From an uncultured Eubacteriales bacterium (GTDB lineage Bacteria > Bacillota > Clostridia > Christensenellales > Borkfalkiaceae): a stretch of DNA of 19,659 bases. A program made the position numbers and the translations under genes. Positions within the stretch are counted from its first letter, which is position 1, and each line of letters starts with the position of its first letter. The notes beneath the pieces are model-generated. The model was not told the DNA's origin, ran no database searches, and saw only the letters and a list, made by a program, of their open reading frames with translations. This document shows positions 1 through 7,289 of this stretch, piece by piece. The DNA is taken from positions 1-19,659 of the forward strand of contig UQZE01000022.1 in the NCBI GenBank assembly GCA_900545325.1, given 5' to 3'.

Positions 1-741
1 AAGTTCTTCTTCCGTCTTGGCGCAGATGACGATATATTCGCTGCCCTCGCTTTCGGCAAAGTTCTTGACGCGGAGCGCATAGGGGATTTCCGCAACGTCC
101 TTGCCCATGTCCGCTTCCGAAATATTGGCGGCGTAGATCACCGGTTTGTTGGTGAGCAGAAACAGGGAGTCGTAATATTCCTTTTCCTCCTCGTCCGCGG
201 CGGGCAGGCTGCGCGCGCTCTTTCCGCTCTCCAGGTGCTTTTTCAGCTTGTCCAGCCGTTCGGCTTCGGTCTTGTATTTCTTATCGCCCGTCTTGATCAT
301 GGAAAACGCCTTGTCGTAGCGCTTGCTCACGCTCTCGATGTCGGCGAAAATGAGTTCGAGGTCGATGGTTTCTATGTCGCGCAGAGGGTTGACGGTGCTG
401 TCCACGTGCGTGATGTTTTCGTCGTCGAAACAGCGCACCACGTGCACCACGGCGTCGCATTCGCGTATGTTTGCCAGAAATTTATTGCCCAGCCCCTCGC
501 CTTTGGAGGCGCCTTTGACCAGCCCTGCGATATCCACGAATTCGATAACCGCGGGCGTGATCTTTTTGGTATTGTACATCTTGCCGAGCACGTTCAGCCG
601 CTCGTCGGGAACGGCGACGACGCCGACGTTCGGCTCGATGGTGCAGAAAGGGTAATTCGCGCATTCCGCGCCCGCGTGCGTGATCGCGTTGAAAAGCGTC
701 GATTTGCCTACGTTCGGCAGGCCCACTACGCCGAGTTTCAT
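1..741 (-). CDS. ychF: Redox-regulated ATPase YchF (Obg-family P-loop protein), 3' end outside window
   Basis: Cytosolic Obg-family P-loop ATPase that associates with ribosomes and is linked to translation and stress responses. The visible part is 247 codons of a family that usually has about 365. The N-terminus reads MKLGVVGLPNVGKST, with the P-loop lysine at residue 13. The G3 motif DIAGLV starts at residue 70 and NIREC follows at 91-95. Residues 206-209 are NISE, the N-x-x-E that replaces NKxD in YchF and is known to favour ATP over GTP. The C-terminal TGS domain lies beyond the window edge. The start at 741 is preceded by AAGGAG (749-756 region, minus strand). It is divergent from argS. 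Identification is firm; partial only because of the window edge. Confidence 0.97.
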   Translation of the reverse strand, partial: MKLGVVGLPNVGKSTLFNAITHAGAECANYPFCTIEPNVGVVAVPDERLNVLGKMYNTKKITPAVIEFVDIAGLVKGASKGEGLGNKFLANIRECDAVVHVVRCFDDENITHVDSTVNPLRDIETIDLELIFADIESVSKRYDKAFSMIKTGDKKYKTEAERLDKLKKHLESGKSARSLPAADEEEKEYYDSLFLLTNKPVIYAANISEADMGKDVAEIPYALRVKNFAESEGSEYIVICAKTEEEL

Positions 742-756
742 TGTATTTCTCCTTTT

Positions 757-774
757 CGCCCGAAAAAACGGGCG
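757..774 (-). promoter_or_regulatory. Hairpin in the ychF 5' leader
   Basis: A perfect 6-bp stem (CGCCCG 757-762 and CGGGCG 769-774) closes a six-base A/T loop directly upstream of the ychF ribosome binding site. On the ychF strand it is followed by AAAAGGAG, not a T-run, so it is not a terminator as read here. It may influence mRNA stability or initiation; the function is inference. Confidence 0.45.
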
Positions 775-794
775 TTTGTGCTTTACATTTGTCT

Positions 795-823
795 ATTATA
801 CTGCAAAAGGTGTAAAAATACAA
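795..823 (-). promoter_or_regulatory. Promoter of ychF
   Basis: On the minus strand a perfect -10 (TATAAT, 795-800) lies 17 nt from TTGTAT (818-823), a weak -35. The predicted transcription start is near 788, giving a leader of about 45 nt that contains the hairpin at 757-774. Confidence 0.65.
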
Positions 824-833
824 GTTTTTTAAT

Positions 834-862
834 TTGCAAACGGCAAAAATTTGTGGTATTAT
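834..862 (+). promoter_or_regulatory. Promoter of argS
   Basis: TTGCAA (834-839), a 17-nt spacer and TATTAT (857-862). The -10 carries an upstream TGG, making it an extended -10. It faces away from the ychF promoter, and the two -35 boxes are only about 10 bp apart. Predicted start near 869. Confidence 0.65.
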
Positions 863-878
863 TAACGTACCATTATGC

Positions 879-896
879 GCCGCCCGCGCGGGCGGC
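879..896 (+). promoter_or_regulatory. GC-only palindrome in the argS leader
   Basis: An 18-nt perfect palindrome: stem GCCGCCC (879-885), loop GCGC, stem GGGCGGC (890-896). It ends 4 nt before the argS Shine-Dalgarno GAGGT (901-905). No T-run follows, so it is not an intrinsic terminator. A hairpin this stable beside the ribosome binding site could affect initiation or mRNA decay; no T-box features were found. Confidence 0.55.
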
Positions 897-912
897 ATAC
901 GAGGTAAACGGA

Positions 913-2595
913 ATGGATTACAAAACTTATATCGCGCGCAAACTCAATATCGGTTCTTTAAGCGAGGCGGAGGTCGCCGCCATGCTGGAAATTCCGCCCG
1001 ACAACGCCATGGGCGATTATGCCCTGCCGTGTTTCAAGCTGGCGAAAACGTTGAGAAAGCCGCCCGCCGCCATCGCGCAGGCGCTGGCCGAAACGTTTGC
1101 GCCCGACGATACCATCAAGGAAGTATCCGCCGTCAACGGCTATCTCAACTTCAAGGTGGACCGCTTGAGGTATGCCGAGCGGGTGGTGAAGGAAGTTCTG
1201 GAACAGGGCGCTGCGTACGGTTCTTCCTCCTTAGGCGCGGGCAAAACGATATGTATCGACTATTCGTCCATCAATATCGCCAAGCCGTTCCATATCGGGC
1301 ACCTTTCGACCACGGTCATCGGCAGCGCGCTTTACAAGATACTCTCTTTTTCGGGCTACAAAGTGGTCGGCATCAACCATCTGGGCGATTACGGCACGCA
1401 GTTCGGCAAACTGATCGTGGCGTATAAACGCTGGGGCGACAGGGAAAGGATAGAGGAAGGCAAGCTGAAAGAGCTGATGCGCATTTACGTGAAATATCAC
1501 GAGGAAGCGGAAAAGCATCCCGAACTGGACGACGAAGCGCGGCATTATTTTAAATTGATAGAGGACGGCGACGAGGAGGCCACCGCGCTTTTCTCGTGGT
1601 TCAAAGAGATCACGCTGAAAGAAGTGCAGAAGATCTACGACCGCCTGAACGTTACCTTCGATTCCTATGCAGGCGAGAGTTTTTATAACGATAAGATGCA
1701 GCCCATCGTGGACGAGCTGAAGGAAAAAGGGTTGCTTAAGATCAGCGACGGCGCGGCCATCGTCGATCTCGAACCTTACGGCATGCCGCCCTGCCTCATT
1801 TTGAAAAAGGACGGTTCGTCGCTCTACGCCACGCGCGACATGGCGGCTGCGGTGTACAGAAAAAAGACGTACGACTTTTATAAATCGCTGTACGTGGTCG
1901 CCTACCAGCAGGATCTGCACTTTAAACAGTTTTTCAAAGTGCTGGAACTCATGGGCAAAGAATGGGCGAAGGACCTCGTCCACGTATCCTACGGCATGGT
2001 TTCCATGGAGGACGGCGCGATGAGCACGCGCACGGGCAAGGTCGTGCTGCTGGAGGACGTGCTCGACAAATGCGTGGAAAAGGCGCGCGCGGTCATAGAG
2101 GAAAAGAACGCCGCGCTCGAAAACAAAGACGAGATCGCGCGGCAGGTCGGCACGGGCGCCGTCATTTTCGGCGCGCTTTACAACAATAAGATAAAGGATA
2201 TCGTGTTCAGTTTCGATAAGGTGCTGAATTTCGACGGCGAAACATGTCCGTACGTGCAGTATACGGGCGCGCGCTGCAACAGCGTGCTCAAAAAGGGCGG
2301 CGCGGCTGGCGCGTATGCCGTGAAAGAACTGACGGAAGAGGAATATTCGCTCGTTTCCCTGCTCGGCAATTTCGGCGAAGTGGTGAAAGAAGCCGGCGAA
2401 AAATACGAACCGTCCTACGTTACGCGTTACGCGGTCGATCTGGCGAAGGCGTACAACAGGTTTTACATCTCGAACAAGATTATCGGCAGCGAAGAGAACG
2501 TGAAAAACTTCCGCCTCGCGCTGACGGGCGCGGTCAAGACCGTTCTGGAAAACGCTTTCCGGCTGCTCGGCATCGAAATACCCGAAAAAATGTAA
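913..2595 (+). CDS. argS: Arginyl-tRNA synthetase
   Basis: Class I aminoacyl-tRNA synthetase that charges tRNA-Arg with arginine using ATP (EC 6.1.1.19). The product is 560 aa, normal for the family. The N-terminal Add-1-type tRNA-binding domain covers about residues 1-90. The HIGH signature is exact at residues 127-130 within KPFHIGHLSTT. The KMSKS-equivalent is MSTRTGK at 370-376. The C-terminal part has the DALR anticodon-binding fold, with YNRFYIS near the end. The ATG at 913 was chosen because GAGGT (901-905) precedes it and homology begins with MDYKTYIARKL. The open frame continues upstream to 235, but that stretch is antisense to ychF and is not protein. The gene is monocistronic, ending in a terminator shared with the next, convergent gene. 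Confidence 0.98.
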   Translation: MDYKTYIARKLNIGSLSEAEVAAMLEIPPDNAMGDYALPCFKLAKTLRKPPAAIAQALAETFAPDDTIKEVSAVNGYLNFKVDRLRYAERVVKEVLEQGAAYGSSSLGAGKTICIDYSSINIAKPFHIGHLSTTVIGSALYKILSFSGYKVVGINHLGDYGTQFGKLIVAYKRWGDRERIEEGKLKELMRIYVKYHEEAEKHPELDDEARHYFKLIEDGDEEATALFSWFKEITLKEVQKIYDRLNVTFDSYAGESFYNDKMQPIVDELKEKGLLKISDGAAIVDLEPYGMPPCLILKKDGSSLYATRDMAAAVYRKKTYDFYKSLYVVAYQQDLHFKQFFKVLELMGKEWAKDLVHVSYGMVSMEDGAMSTRTGKVVLLEDVLDKCVEKARAVIEEKNAALENKDEIARQVGTGAVIFGALYNNKIKDIVFSFDKVLNFDGETCPYVQYTGARCNSVLKKGGAAGAYAVKELTEEEYSLVSLLGNFGEVVKEAGEKYEPSYVTRYAVDLAKAYNRFYISNKIIGSEENVKNFRLALTGAVKTVLENAFRLLGIEIPEKM

Positions 2596-2635
2596 AAAAA
2601 AGCCCCCGAACGGCGTTCGGGGGCATAGTTTTTAA
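2596..2635 (+). terminator. Bidirectional intrinsic terminator between argS and the convergent gene
   Basis: A perfect 10-bp stem (GCCCCCGAAC 2602-2611, GTTCGGGGGC 2615-2624) with a 3-nt loop. A T-rich tail follows on the plus strand (2628-2633). A run of eight T follows on the minus strand (the A-run at 2594-2601). It can stop both argS and the 2637-3368 gene. Confidence 0.9.
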
Positions 2636-2636
2636 G

Positions 2637-3368
2637 CTATTCGGACTTTTCCTGCGTCTTTTCCTTGAGTTTGCGGATTTGTCCCGTTACCTTGTGGACG
2701 ACGACCGAACCGTCGCAGTTGTCCGCGATCTTCTGCGCGTACGCCACGGCCTCGGCCTGGGTGTCGAACAGTTTGAGCGCCTTTGCGCCGCGCGCGTATT
2801 TGACCTGCCATTTACCGTCCTCCTTTCTCTTGGTAACGTGGTAAACGGTGGAGTGGTCGGGCGCGGTCTTCGGGGCTTTCGGCTCTTCCGTTTCCGCCTT
2901 TTTCGAAGGCGCGGGTTTCGCTGTTTTCCGCGGCGCTTTCGCCGCGGGCTTTTTCGCGGGTTCCGCCGCTTTCGGCTTTTCGGGCGCGGTCTGCGGTTCG
3001 GGAATTTCTTCGGGCTCTTCGCTCACGGCGGAATTTTCCGCCGCAGCCGTTGCGTCGTCCGCCGGCGCGTCCTCGGTTACGGCAGGTTCTTCCGCAGGGG
3101 CGGGCGTTTCGGCCGACGCCGTTTCTTCCTTTGCCGCGGAAGTTTCCGCGGGCGCTGCCGGAGTTTCCGCGGTATGCGCGGCGCTTTCGGCGGAGGTTTC
3201 CGCCGCGGCTGCTTTTTTCGCCTTTTTCTTCTTGGAAGACACGACGCAGCCGATGACGATGGCGAGTATGATCACGACGACCGCTCCGCCGACAATATAG
3301 ATGTATTCGGGGTTATTGTTCCACGTATCCGTGAAGAATTTGCCGATTTTTTCAAAAAATTCTTTCAT
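2637..3368 (-). CDS. Membrane-anchored Ala/Glu/Pro-rich protein with C-terminal DUF2188-like domain
   Basis: Function unknown. The 243-aa product has a short amphipathic N-terminus, then one membrane segment at about residues 22-44 (YIYIVGGAVVVIILAIVIG). A basic KKKKAKK stop-transfer patch follows. A long low-complexity linker rich in Ala, Glu, Pro and Thr, turning to Lys/Pro, runs to about residue 170. The last ~58 residues before the tail (about 176-233) begin YHVTKRKEDGKWQVKYARG and include AEAVAYAQKIADN. This matches the pattern of DUF2188, a small alpha/beta domain of unknown function. Topology is probably N-out, with linker and domain inside, judging by the positive patch. ATG 3368 is preceded by AAGGAGC. 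It has its own promoter (3408-3436), so it is probably monocistronic. Confidence 0.85.
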   Translation of the reverse strand: MKEFFEKIGKFFTDTWNNNPEYIYIVGGAVVVIILAIVIGCVVSSKKKKAKKAAAAETSAESAAHTAETPAAPAETSAAKEETASAETPAPAEEPAVTEDAPADDATAAAENSAVSEEPEEIPEPQTAPEKPKAAEPAKKPAAKAPRKTAKPAPSKKAETEEPKAPKTAPDHSTVYHVTKRKEDGKWQVKYARGAKALKLFDTQAEAVAYAQKIADNCDGSVVVHKVTGQIRKLKEKTQEKSE

Positions 3369-3407
3369 GTCAAAGCTCCTTATAAGTTTTACTTACTTCA
3401 TAATATT

Positions 3408-3436
3408 ATTATATAACAAAAATAAATGCAAGTCAA
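3408..3436 (-). promoter_or_regulatory. Promoter of the DUF2188-like gene
   Basis: On the minus strand TTGACT (3431-3436), a 17-nt spacer and a perfect TATAAT (3408-3413). The surrounding 3390-3500 stretch is very AT-rich compared with the flanking genes. Confidence 0.8.
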
Positions 3437-3495
3437 TAGGCAAAAAAGTGGCTTTTATACTTTTTTTATGATAAAATGATGTTATTAAGGTCAAT

Positions 3496-3501
3496 TATAA
3501 T
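3496..3501 (+). promoter_or_regulatory. Possible -10 box for the flavoprotein operon
   Basis: A perfect TATAAT lies 27 nt before the flavoprotein ATG in AT-rich DNA, but no convincing -35 stands 16-18 nt upstream. The promoter of this pair is therefore only tentatively placed. Confidence 0.3.
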
Positions 3502-3528
3502 GATAATGAGTAAAGAAACGGTAAAATC

Positions 3529-4689
3529 ATGAAGAAAAAAGTTATTATCGTGGGCGGAGGCGCGGCGGGGCTGATCGCCGCCGTACGGCTCGCCCGTTCC
3601 GTGGGCGGCGTCGCGGTGGCGGAACGCAATTCCCGCGTGGGCAAAAAACTGGCCGCCACGGGCAACGGGCAGGGCAATGTTACCAATTCGGAAATGACGT
3701 GCGCGCATTTCCGTTCTTCGCGTGCGGAATTTCCGCGTGCGGCGCTTTCGCGTTTCGGCTATGCCGAGGCCGAGGCTTTTTACCGCTCCGTCGGTATATT
3801 TCTGACCAAGGGGGCGGGGAAGAAGTATCCGCTTTCGCTGCAGGCGTCGTCCGTGAGCGACGCCCTGCGTTTCGCGGCGGAAGCGGCGGGCGCGGCGCTT
3901 ATTACGGATTGCGCGGTCGCGCGCGTGCGAAAAACGGAAGGCGGTTTCGCGGCATACGCCGCGGACGGCAGGGAACTGCGGGCGGAAAAACTCGTCCTCG
4001 CGTTCGGCGGCAAGGCGGGCGCGCAGTTCGGCACCGACGGTTCGGCCTACGCGCTTGCGGAGGGGTTCGGGCACACGCTCACGCCGACCTATCCCTCGCT
4101 GGTGCAGCTTAAAACGGAAACGGAAAAGATCCGCGGTCTGAAAGGCATACGCATGGCGGCGCGCGTGCGCGCGAAAGGGCGGTACGAGGCGGAAAGCGCG
4201 GGCGACGTGATCTTCACCGATTACGGCGTTTCGGGTTCGGCAGTGTTCGCCGTTTCCGGCGCGGTCGCGGCGGGCGGCGAACTGGAAATAGAATTTCTGC
4301 CCGATATCTCCGAAAGCGAACTTTACGGCATCTTGCGGGAACGGGCGGATTTCGGCGGCGGCATGCTGGACGGCATAGTGCACAAGCAGTTGGGACGTAT
4401 GTTGGAAAAACAGGTCGGAACGGACGTCAAAAAGACCGTTTCCGCATTGAAGCGGTTCCGCCTGAAAGCCGAAGGCGCGCTGGGGTTCGATACGGCGCAG
4501 GTAACGGCCGGAGGCGTGAATACGGCGGAAGTGGACGAAAACACCATGGAGAGCCGCCTGGCGAAAGGCCTTTATTTCGCGGGCGAGGCGCTGGACGTGG
4601 ACGGCGACTGCGGCGGCTACAATCTGCATTGGGCGTTCGCCTCGGCGTCGGCCGCGGCGGAGGCGATCGCGGCGGAGGCGTCCTTATGA
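3529..4689 (+). CDS. BaiN/HI0933-family NAD(P)/FAD-dependent oxidoreductase
   Basis: Flavoprotein of the HI0933/YhiN/BaiN family, often auto-named aminoacetone oxidase; the physiological substrate of most members is unknown. The 386-aa length is close to the family norm of about 400. The FAD dinucleotide fold is at residues 5-18 (VIIVGGGAAGLIAA). The family signature GKKLAATGNGQGNVTN is at 38-53; most members have RC where this protein has QG. The C-terminal signature is also clear: TAGGVNTAEVDENTMES, then GLYFAGEALDVDGDCGGYNL near the end. The start at 3529 has only a weak AAAGAAACGG upstream. The stop overlaps the next gene by 4 nt (ATGA), so the two are probably translationally coupled. 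Substrate cannot be called from sequence. Confidence 0.92.
   Translation: MKKKVIIVGGGAAGLIAAVRLARSVGGVAVAERNSRVGKKLAATGNGQGNVTNSEMTCAHFRSSRAEFPRAALSRFGYAEAEAFYRSVGIFLTKGAGKKYPLSLQASSVSDALRFAAEAAGAALITDCAVARVRKTEGGFAAYAADGRELRAEKLVLAFGGKAGAQFGTDGSAYALAEGFGHTLTPTYPSLVQLKTETEKIRGLKGIRMAARVRAKGRYEAESAGDVIFTDYGVSGSAVFAVSGAVAAGGELEIEFLPDISESELYGILRERADFGGGMLDGIVHKQLGRMLEKQVGTDVKKTVSALKRFRLKAEGALGFDTAQVTAGGVNTAEVDENTMESRLAKGLYFAGEALDVDGDCGGYNLHWAFASASAAAEAIAAEASL
4674..4678 (+). promoter_or_regulatory. Ribosome binding site inside the flavoprotein gene
   Basis: GGAGG seven nt before the ATG at 4686 fixes the start of the ATP-grasp gene at the ATGA overlap, rather than at the earlier in-frame ATG at 4629. 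Confidence 0.75.
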
Positions 4690-5552
4690 AGGGGCTGATC
4701 GCGGTCAACGGGTATTTTGAAAACGCCTCCACGCTCGCGCAGGAGCGCGAACTGAAAGCCGAACTTGGCGCGCGCGGCGCGGCGTGCGACGTCATAAAGA
4801 CCAACGCCCTCGGCATAGGCGTGCGGGGCGGCGAGGCGTATGCGGACGCGGACGGTTACGATTTCTGCGTTTTTCTCGACAAGGACGTTACTGCGGCGCG
4901 CCTGTTGGAAACGACGGGACTGCGGCTTTTCAATACCGCGGAGGCAGTCAGGCTTTGCGACGACAAGATGCTTACCTTCGCCGCGCTCTGCGGCAAAGGG
5001 ATAAATATGCCCGAAACGATATCTTCGCCGCTGATGTACTGCGAAAACGACGATCCCGCCTTTTTGGACGGCGTGGAGCGGCGGCTGGGGTATCCCGTGG
5101 TGGTGAAAAAGGTATACGGCTCCATGGGACGGGGCGTGTTCCTGGCAAAAAACAGGGCAGAACTGGACGCGCTTTTCGTCAGGCTGCGCATGGAACCGCA
5201 TCTGTATCAGAAGTTTACGGGCAGAGGCGGGGAGGATTACCGCGTGATCGTCATAGGCGGCAGGGCGGTCGCCGCCATGAAACGGGTGAACGAAAACGAT
5301 TTTCGTTCAAATATAGAATTGGGCGGCGAGGGAACCGCCGTCGGATTTACGGAGGATCTGCGCTCCGTCGCGGAGCGCGCCGCCGCGTCGCTCGGGCTCG
5401 ATTACGCGGGCGTGGATATCCTCGAAGAGAACGGAAAACTTTTTTTGTGCGAGGTCAATTCCAACGCCTTTTTCAGCGGCATAGAGCGGGCGACGGGCAA
5501 AAACGTGGCCGCGATGTACGCCGAACATATCGTAAAAAATATTCGCAAATAA
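4686..5552 (+). CDS. RimK-like ATP-grasp ligase
   Basis: ATP-grasp carboxylate-amine ligase of the RimK type (alpha-L-glutamate ligase-like). Such enzymes form a peptide-like bond through an acyl-phosphate, for example in protein or cofactor glutamylation. The product is 288 aa. The preATP-grasp domain covers about 1-95. Nucleotide-binding residues include K141 in VVVKKVYG, and the glycine loop GSMGRGVF is at 145-152. R186 lies in EDYRVIVI. The metal ligands D244 (AGVDILEE), E256 and N258 (CEVNSN) are all present, so it is likely active. No signal peptide was seen, so it is cytosolic. ATG 4686 overlaps the flavoprotein stop. The acceptor is unknown; RimK, LysX and MptN/CofF-like roles are all possible. 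Confidence 0.85.
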   Translation: MKGLIAVNGYFENASTLAQERELKAELGARGAACDVIKTNALGIGVRGGEAYADADGYDFCVFLDKDVTAARLLETTGLRLFNTAEAVRLCDDKMLTFAALCGKGINMPETISSPLMYCENDDPAFLDGVERRLGYPVVVKKVYGSMGRGVFLAKNRAELDALFVRLRMEPHLYQKFTGRGGEDYRVIVIGGRAVAAMKRVNENDFRSNIELGGEGTAVGFTEDLRSVAERAAASLGLDYAGVDILEENGKLFLCEVNSNAFFSGIERATGKNVAAMYAEHIVKNIRK

Positions 5553-5566
5553 GATACGAACTTTTG

Positions 5567-5595
5567 TTGTTAAATGGAAAAAAATATGCTATAAT
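5567..5595 (+). promoter_or_regulatory. Promoter of rho-radA
   Basis: TTGTTA (5567-5572), a 17-nt spacer and a perfect TATAAT (5590-5595) with the extended TGC element. The predicted start near 5602 leaves a leader of about 225 nt before rho. Confidence 0.8.
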
Positions 5596-5601
5596 AACAT
5601 A

Positions 5602-5828
5602 AAAGGGCTTTTTTACGCGCCTTTGCGCGTTCCGGCCGTGCGGCGCGTTCCGCATTTCAGCATACGGAAATGTTTCCGTTTTTTCAGCGAAGGGCAAGCT
5701 TCGCTCCGATCAGGCGCAGTCGCGCGGATTTCGTTTTTTATTCCTTACAATATTCGGCGTATTATCCGTTCGGCGGGCGTTTTTTACCGTACCGTAATGT
5801 TTTTTTAAATTATAGCAGGAGCCAAATT
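5602..5828 (+). promoter_or_regulatory. Long structured rho leader, candidate autoregulatory region
   Basis: This leader of about 225 nt has no credible ORF of its own. It holds three perfect small hairpins. The first is ACGCGC/GCGCGT (5615-5630). The second is ACGGAA/TTCCGT (5664-5679), followed at once by six T. The third is AGCGAAG/CTTCGCT (5686-5705). Five T-runs of six or seven stand at 5609-5614, 5679-5684, 5734-5739, 5780-5785 and 5800-5806. The hairpin at 5664-5679 plus its T-run looks like a weak intrinsic terminator. rho genes are commonly controlled by premature termination in their leaders, so attenuation is plausible but not shown. Confidence 0.6.
5664..5684 (+). terminator. Possible weak attenuator in the rho leader
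   Basis: A 6-bp stem (5664-5669 with 5674-5679), loop ATGT, and a run of six T from 5679. The stem is short and A/T-flanked, so efficiency is likely partial; it lies about 145 nt before the rho start. Confidence 0.4.
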
Positions 5829-7286
5829 ATGAGAAGGATCAGGATTTTTGAAAGAAAGGAACTGAGCGTAATGCATCTATCTGTATTGCGCGAGATCGGC
5901 CGCGAACTCGGCGTAAAAATGCCCACGGCCATCGCCAAGGACAAGCTCGTGGACACGATCATGAAGATCCAGCGCGGCGAGCTCGATCCCGTTACGCCGT
6001 CCAAGCGCGGCGCGCCGCCGAAAATCAAAATAGACCTTTCGGAATTTTACGAAACGGTGTCCGACGGCGTTTACGAGGACAAGAACATGTACAGGCTGCG
6101 CGGCAAGGAGCGCCTTCCCTGGGCGGTGGCGGACAACACCGTGAAAAATCCCGACGGCACTTTCACCGTAGAGGGCGTTTTGGAAACGCATTATTCGGGA
6201 TACGGGTTCCTGCGCGTCAACAATTACGAAAATTCGGCGGGGGACGTCTACGTTTCCAACCAGAATATCAGAAAATACAATCTGCGCCGCGGCGATAAGG
6301 TGCAGGCGCTCGCAAAAGCGGTGCGGGACGGCGATTCTGCCGCCTTGCAGGACGTTCTCTCCATCAACGACCTGCCTGCCTCCGCTTTCGCCGAGCGCGC
6401 CAACTTCGACGATCTCGTCCCCTATTATCCCACGGTGCGCATGCGCCTCGAACGGCCGTCTGCGGATAACGATCTCGCCGTGCGCTGTATGGATCTTTTC
6501 ACCCCGCTCGGGTTCGGGCAGAGGGGGCTGATCGTCGCTCCGCCGAAAACGGGCAAGACCACTCTGCTCAAAATGATCGCGCAGTCCATCGAGTTCAATT
6601 ATCCCGAAGTCAAACTCATCGTTCTGCTGATCGACGAGCGACCGGAAGAAGTTACCGACATCAAGCGCAGCGTCGCCGCCGAGGTGGTTTATTCCACTTT
6701 CGACGAAAACAACCAGCACCATATCCGCGCCGCCGAACTCGTGGTCAGCCGCGCGAAGAGGCTGGTCGAAGTCGGCAAGAACGTAGTTATTTTGATGGAT
6801 TCCATTACCCGTCTCGCGCGGGCGTACAACAACGCCACCGAAGGTTCGGGCAAAACGCTTTCGGGCGGGCTCGATCCGCTGGCGCTCGAAGGACCGAAGA
6901 AGTTCTTCGGCGCGGCGCGCAACATCGAGGGCGACGACAAGGGATCGCTGACCATTCTTTCCACGGCGCTTATCGATACGGGCAGCCGCATGGACGACGT
7001 CATCTACGAAGAATTCAAGGGCACGGGCAACATGGAGATACACCTTTCGCGCGCGCTCAGCGAAAAGCGCGTGTTCCCCGCCATAGATCTCTACCGTTCG
7101 GGCACGAGGAAGGAAGAGCTTCTGCTCGATAAAAAGGAACTCGACGTGGTGTTCAAGCTGCGCAAGATCCTGTCCGAGAGGAGCGATTCGCTCGAAAGCC
7201 TGCTCGAAATGATGAAAAAGACCAAGGACAACGCCGACTTCATCAAGAAAGCGGAAAGCTGGATCGGTCTTTACGAAAAAAATTAA
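5829..7286 (+). CDS. rho: Transcription termination factor Rho
   Basis: Hexameric RNA-dependent ATPase that ends transcription at rut-containing transcripts. The product is 485 aa from ATG 5829, which has AGGAG (5817-5821) seven nt upstream. An in-frame ATG at 5871 (MHLSVLREIGREL) is a possible alternative. The Rho_N helical motif covers about residues 15-45. A loosely conserved insertion of about 65 residues follows. The cold-shock-like primary RNA-binding domain then carries YSGYGFLRV. Walker A is APPKTGKTT with K243; Walker B is VVILMDSITRLARAY with D324. The motor-domain block FFGAARNIE, DTGSRMDDVIYEEFKGTGNMEIHLSR and RSGTRKEELL is intact. It sits 3 nt before radA in an operon. In many Bacillota rpmE follows rho; here it does not. 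Confidence 0.98.
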   Translation: MRRIRIFERKELSVMHLSVLREIGRELGVKMPTAIAKDKLVDTIMKIQRGELDPVTPSKRGAPPKIKIDLSEFYETVSDGVYEDKNMYRLRGKERLPWAVADNTVKNPDGTFTVEGVLETHYSGYGFLRVNNYENSAGDVYVSNQNIRKYNLRRGDKVQALAKAVRDGDSAALQDVLSINDLPASAFAERANFDDLVPYYPTVRMRLERPSADNDLAVRCMDLFTPLGFGQRGLIVAPPKTGKTTLLKMIAQSIEFNYPEVKLIVLLIDERPEEVTDIKRSVAAEVVYSTFDENNQHHIRAAELVVSRAKRLVEVGKNVVILMDSITRLARAYNNATEGSGKTLSGGLDPLALEGPKKFFGAARNIEGDDKGSLTILSTALIDTGSRMDDVIYEEFKGTGNMEIHLSRALSEKRVFPAIDLYRSGTRKEELLLDKKELDVVFKLRKILSERSDSLESLLEMMKKTKDNADFIKKAESWIGLYEKN

Positions 7287-7289
7287 ACT

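Noticed and set aside
235..912. Upstream extension of the argS frame (226 extra codons)
   Set aside because: It is antisense to ychF. The ribosome binding site at 901-905 and family homology place the start at 913.
742..912. T-box or riboswitch upstream of argS
   Set aside because: No T-box bulge (TGGNACC-like) and no terminator/antiterminator pair; only one short palindrome fits the ~45-nt leader.
2244..3416. Plus-strand open frame of 390 codons opposite the DUF2188-like gene
   Set aside because: Arg/Phe/Gly-biased translation typical of antisense frames, crosses a strong terminator, no ribosome binding site.
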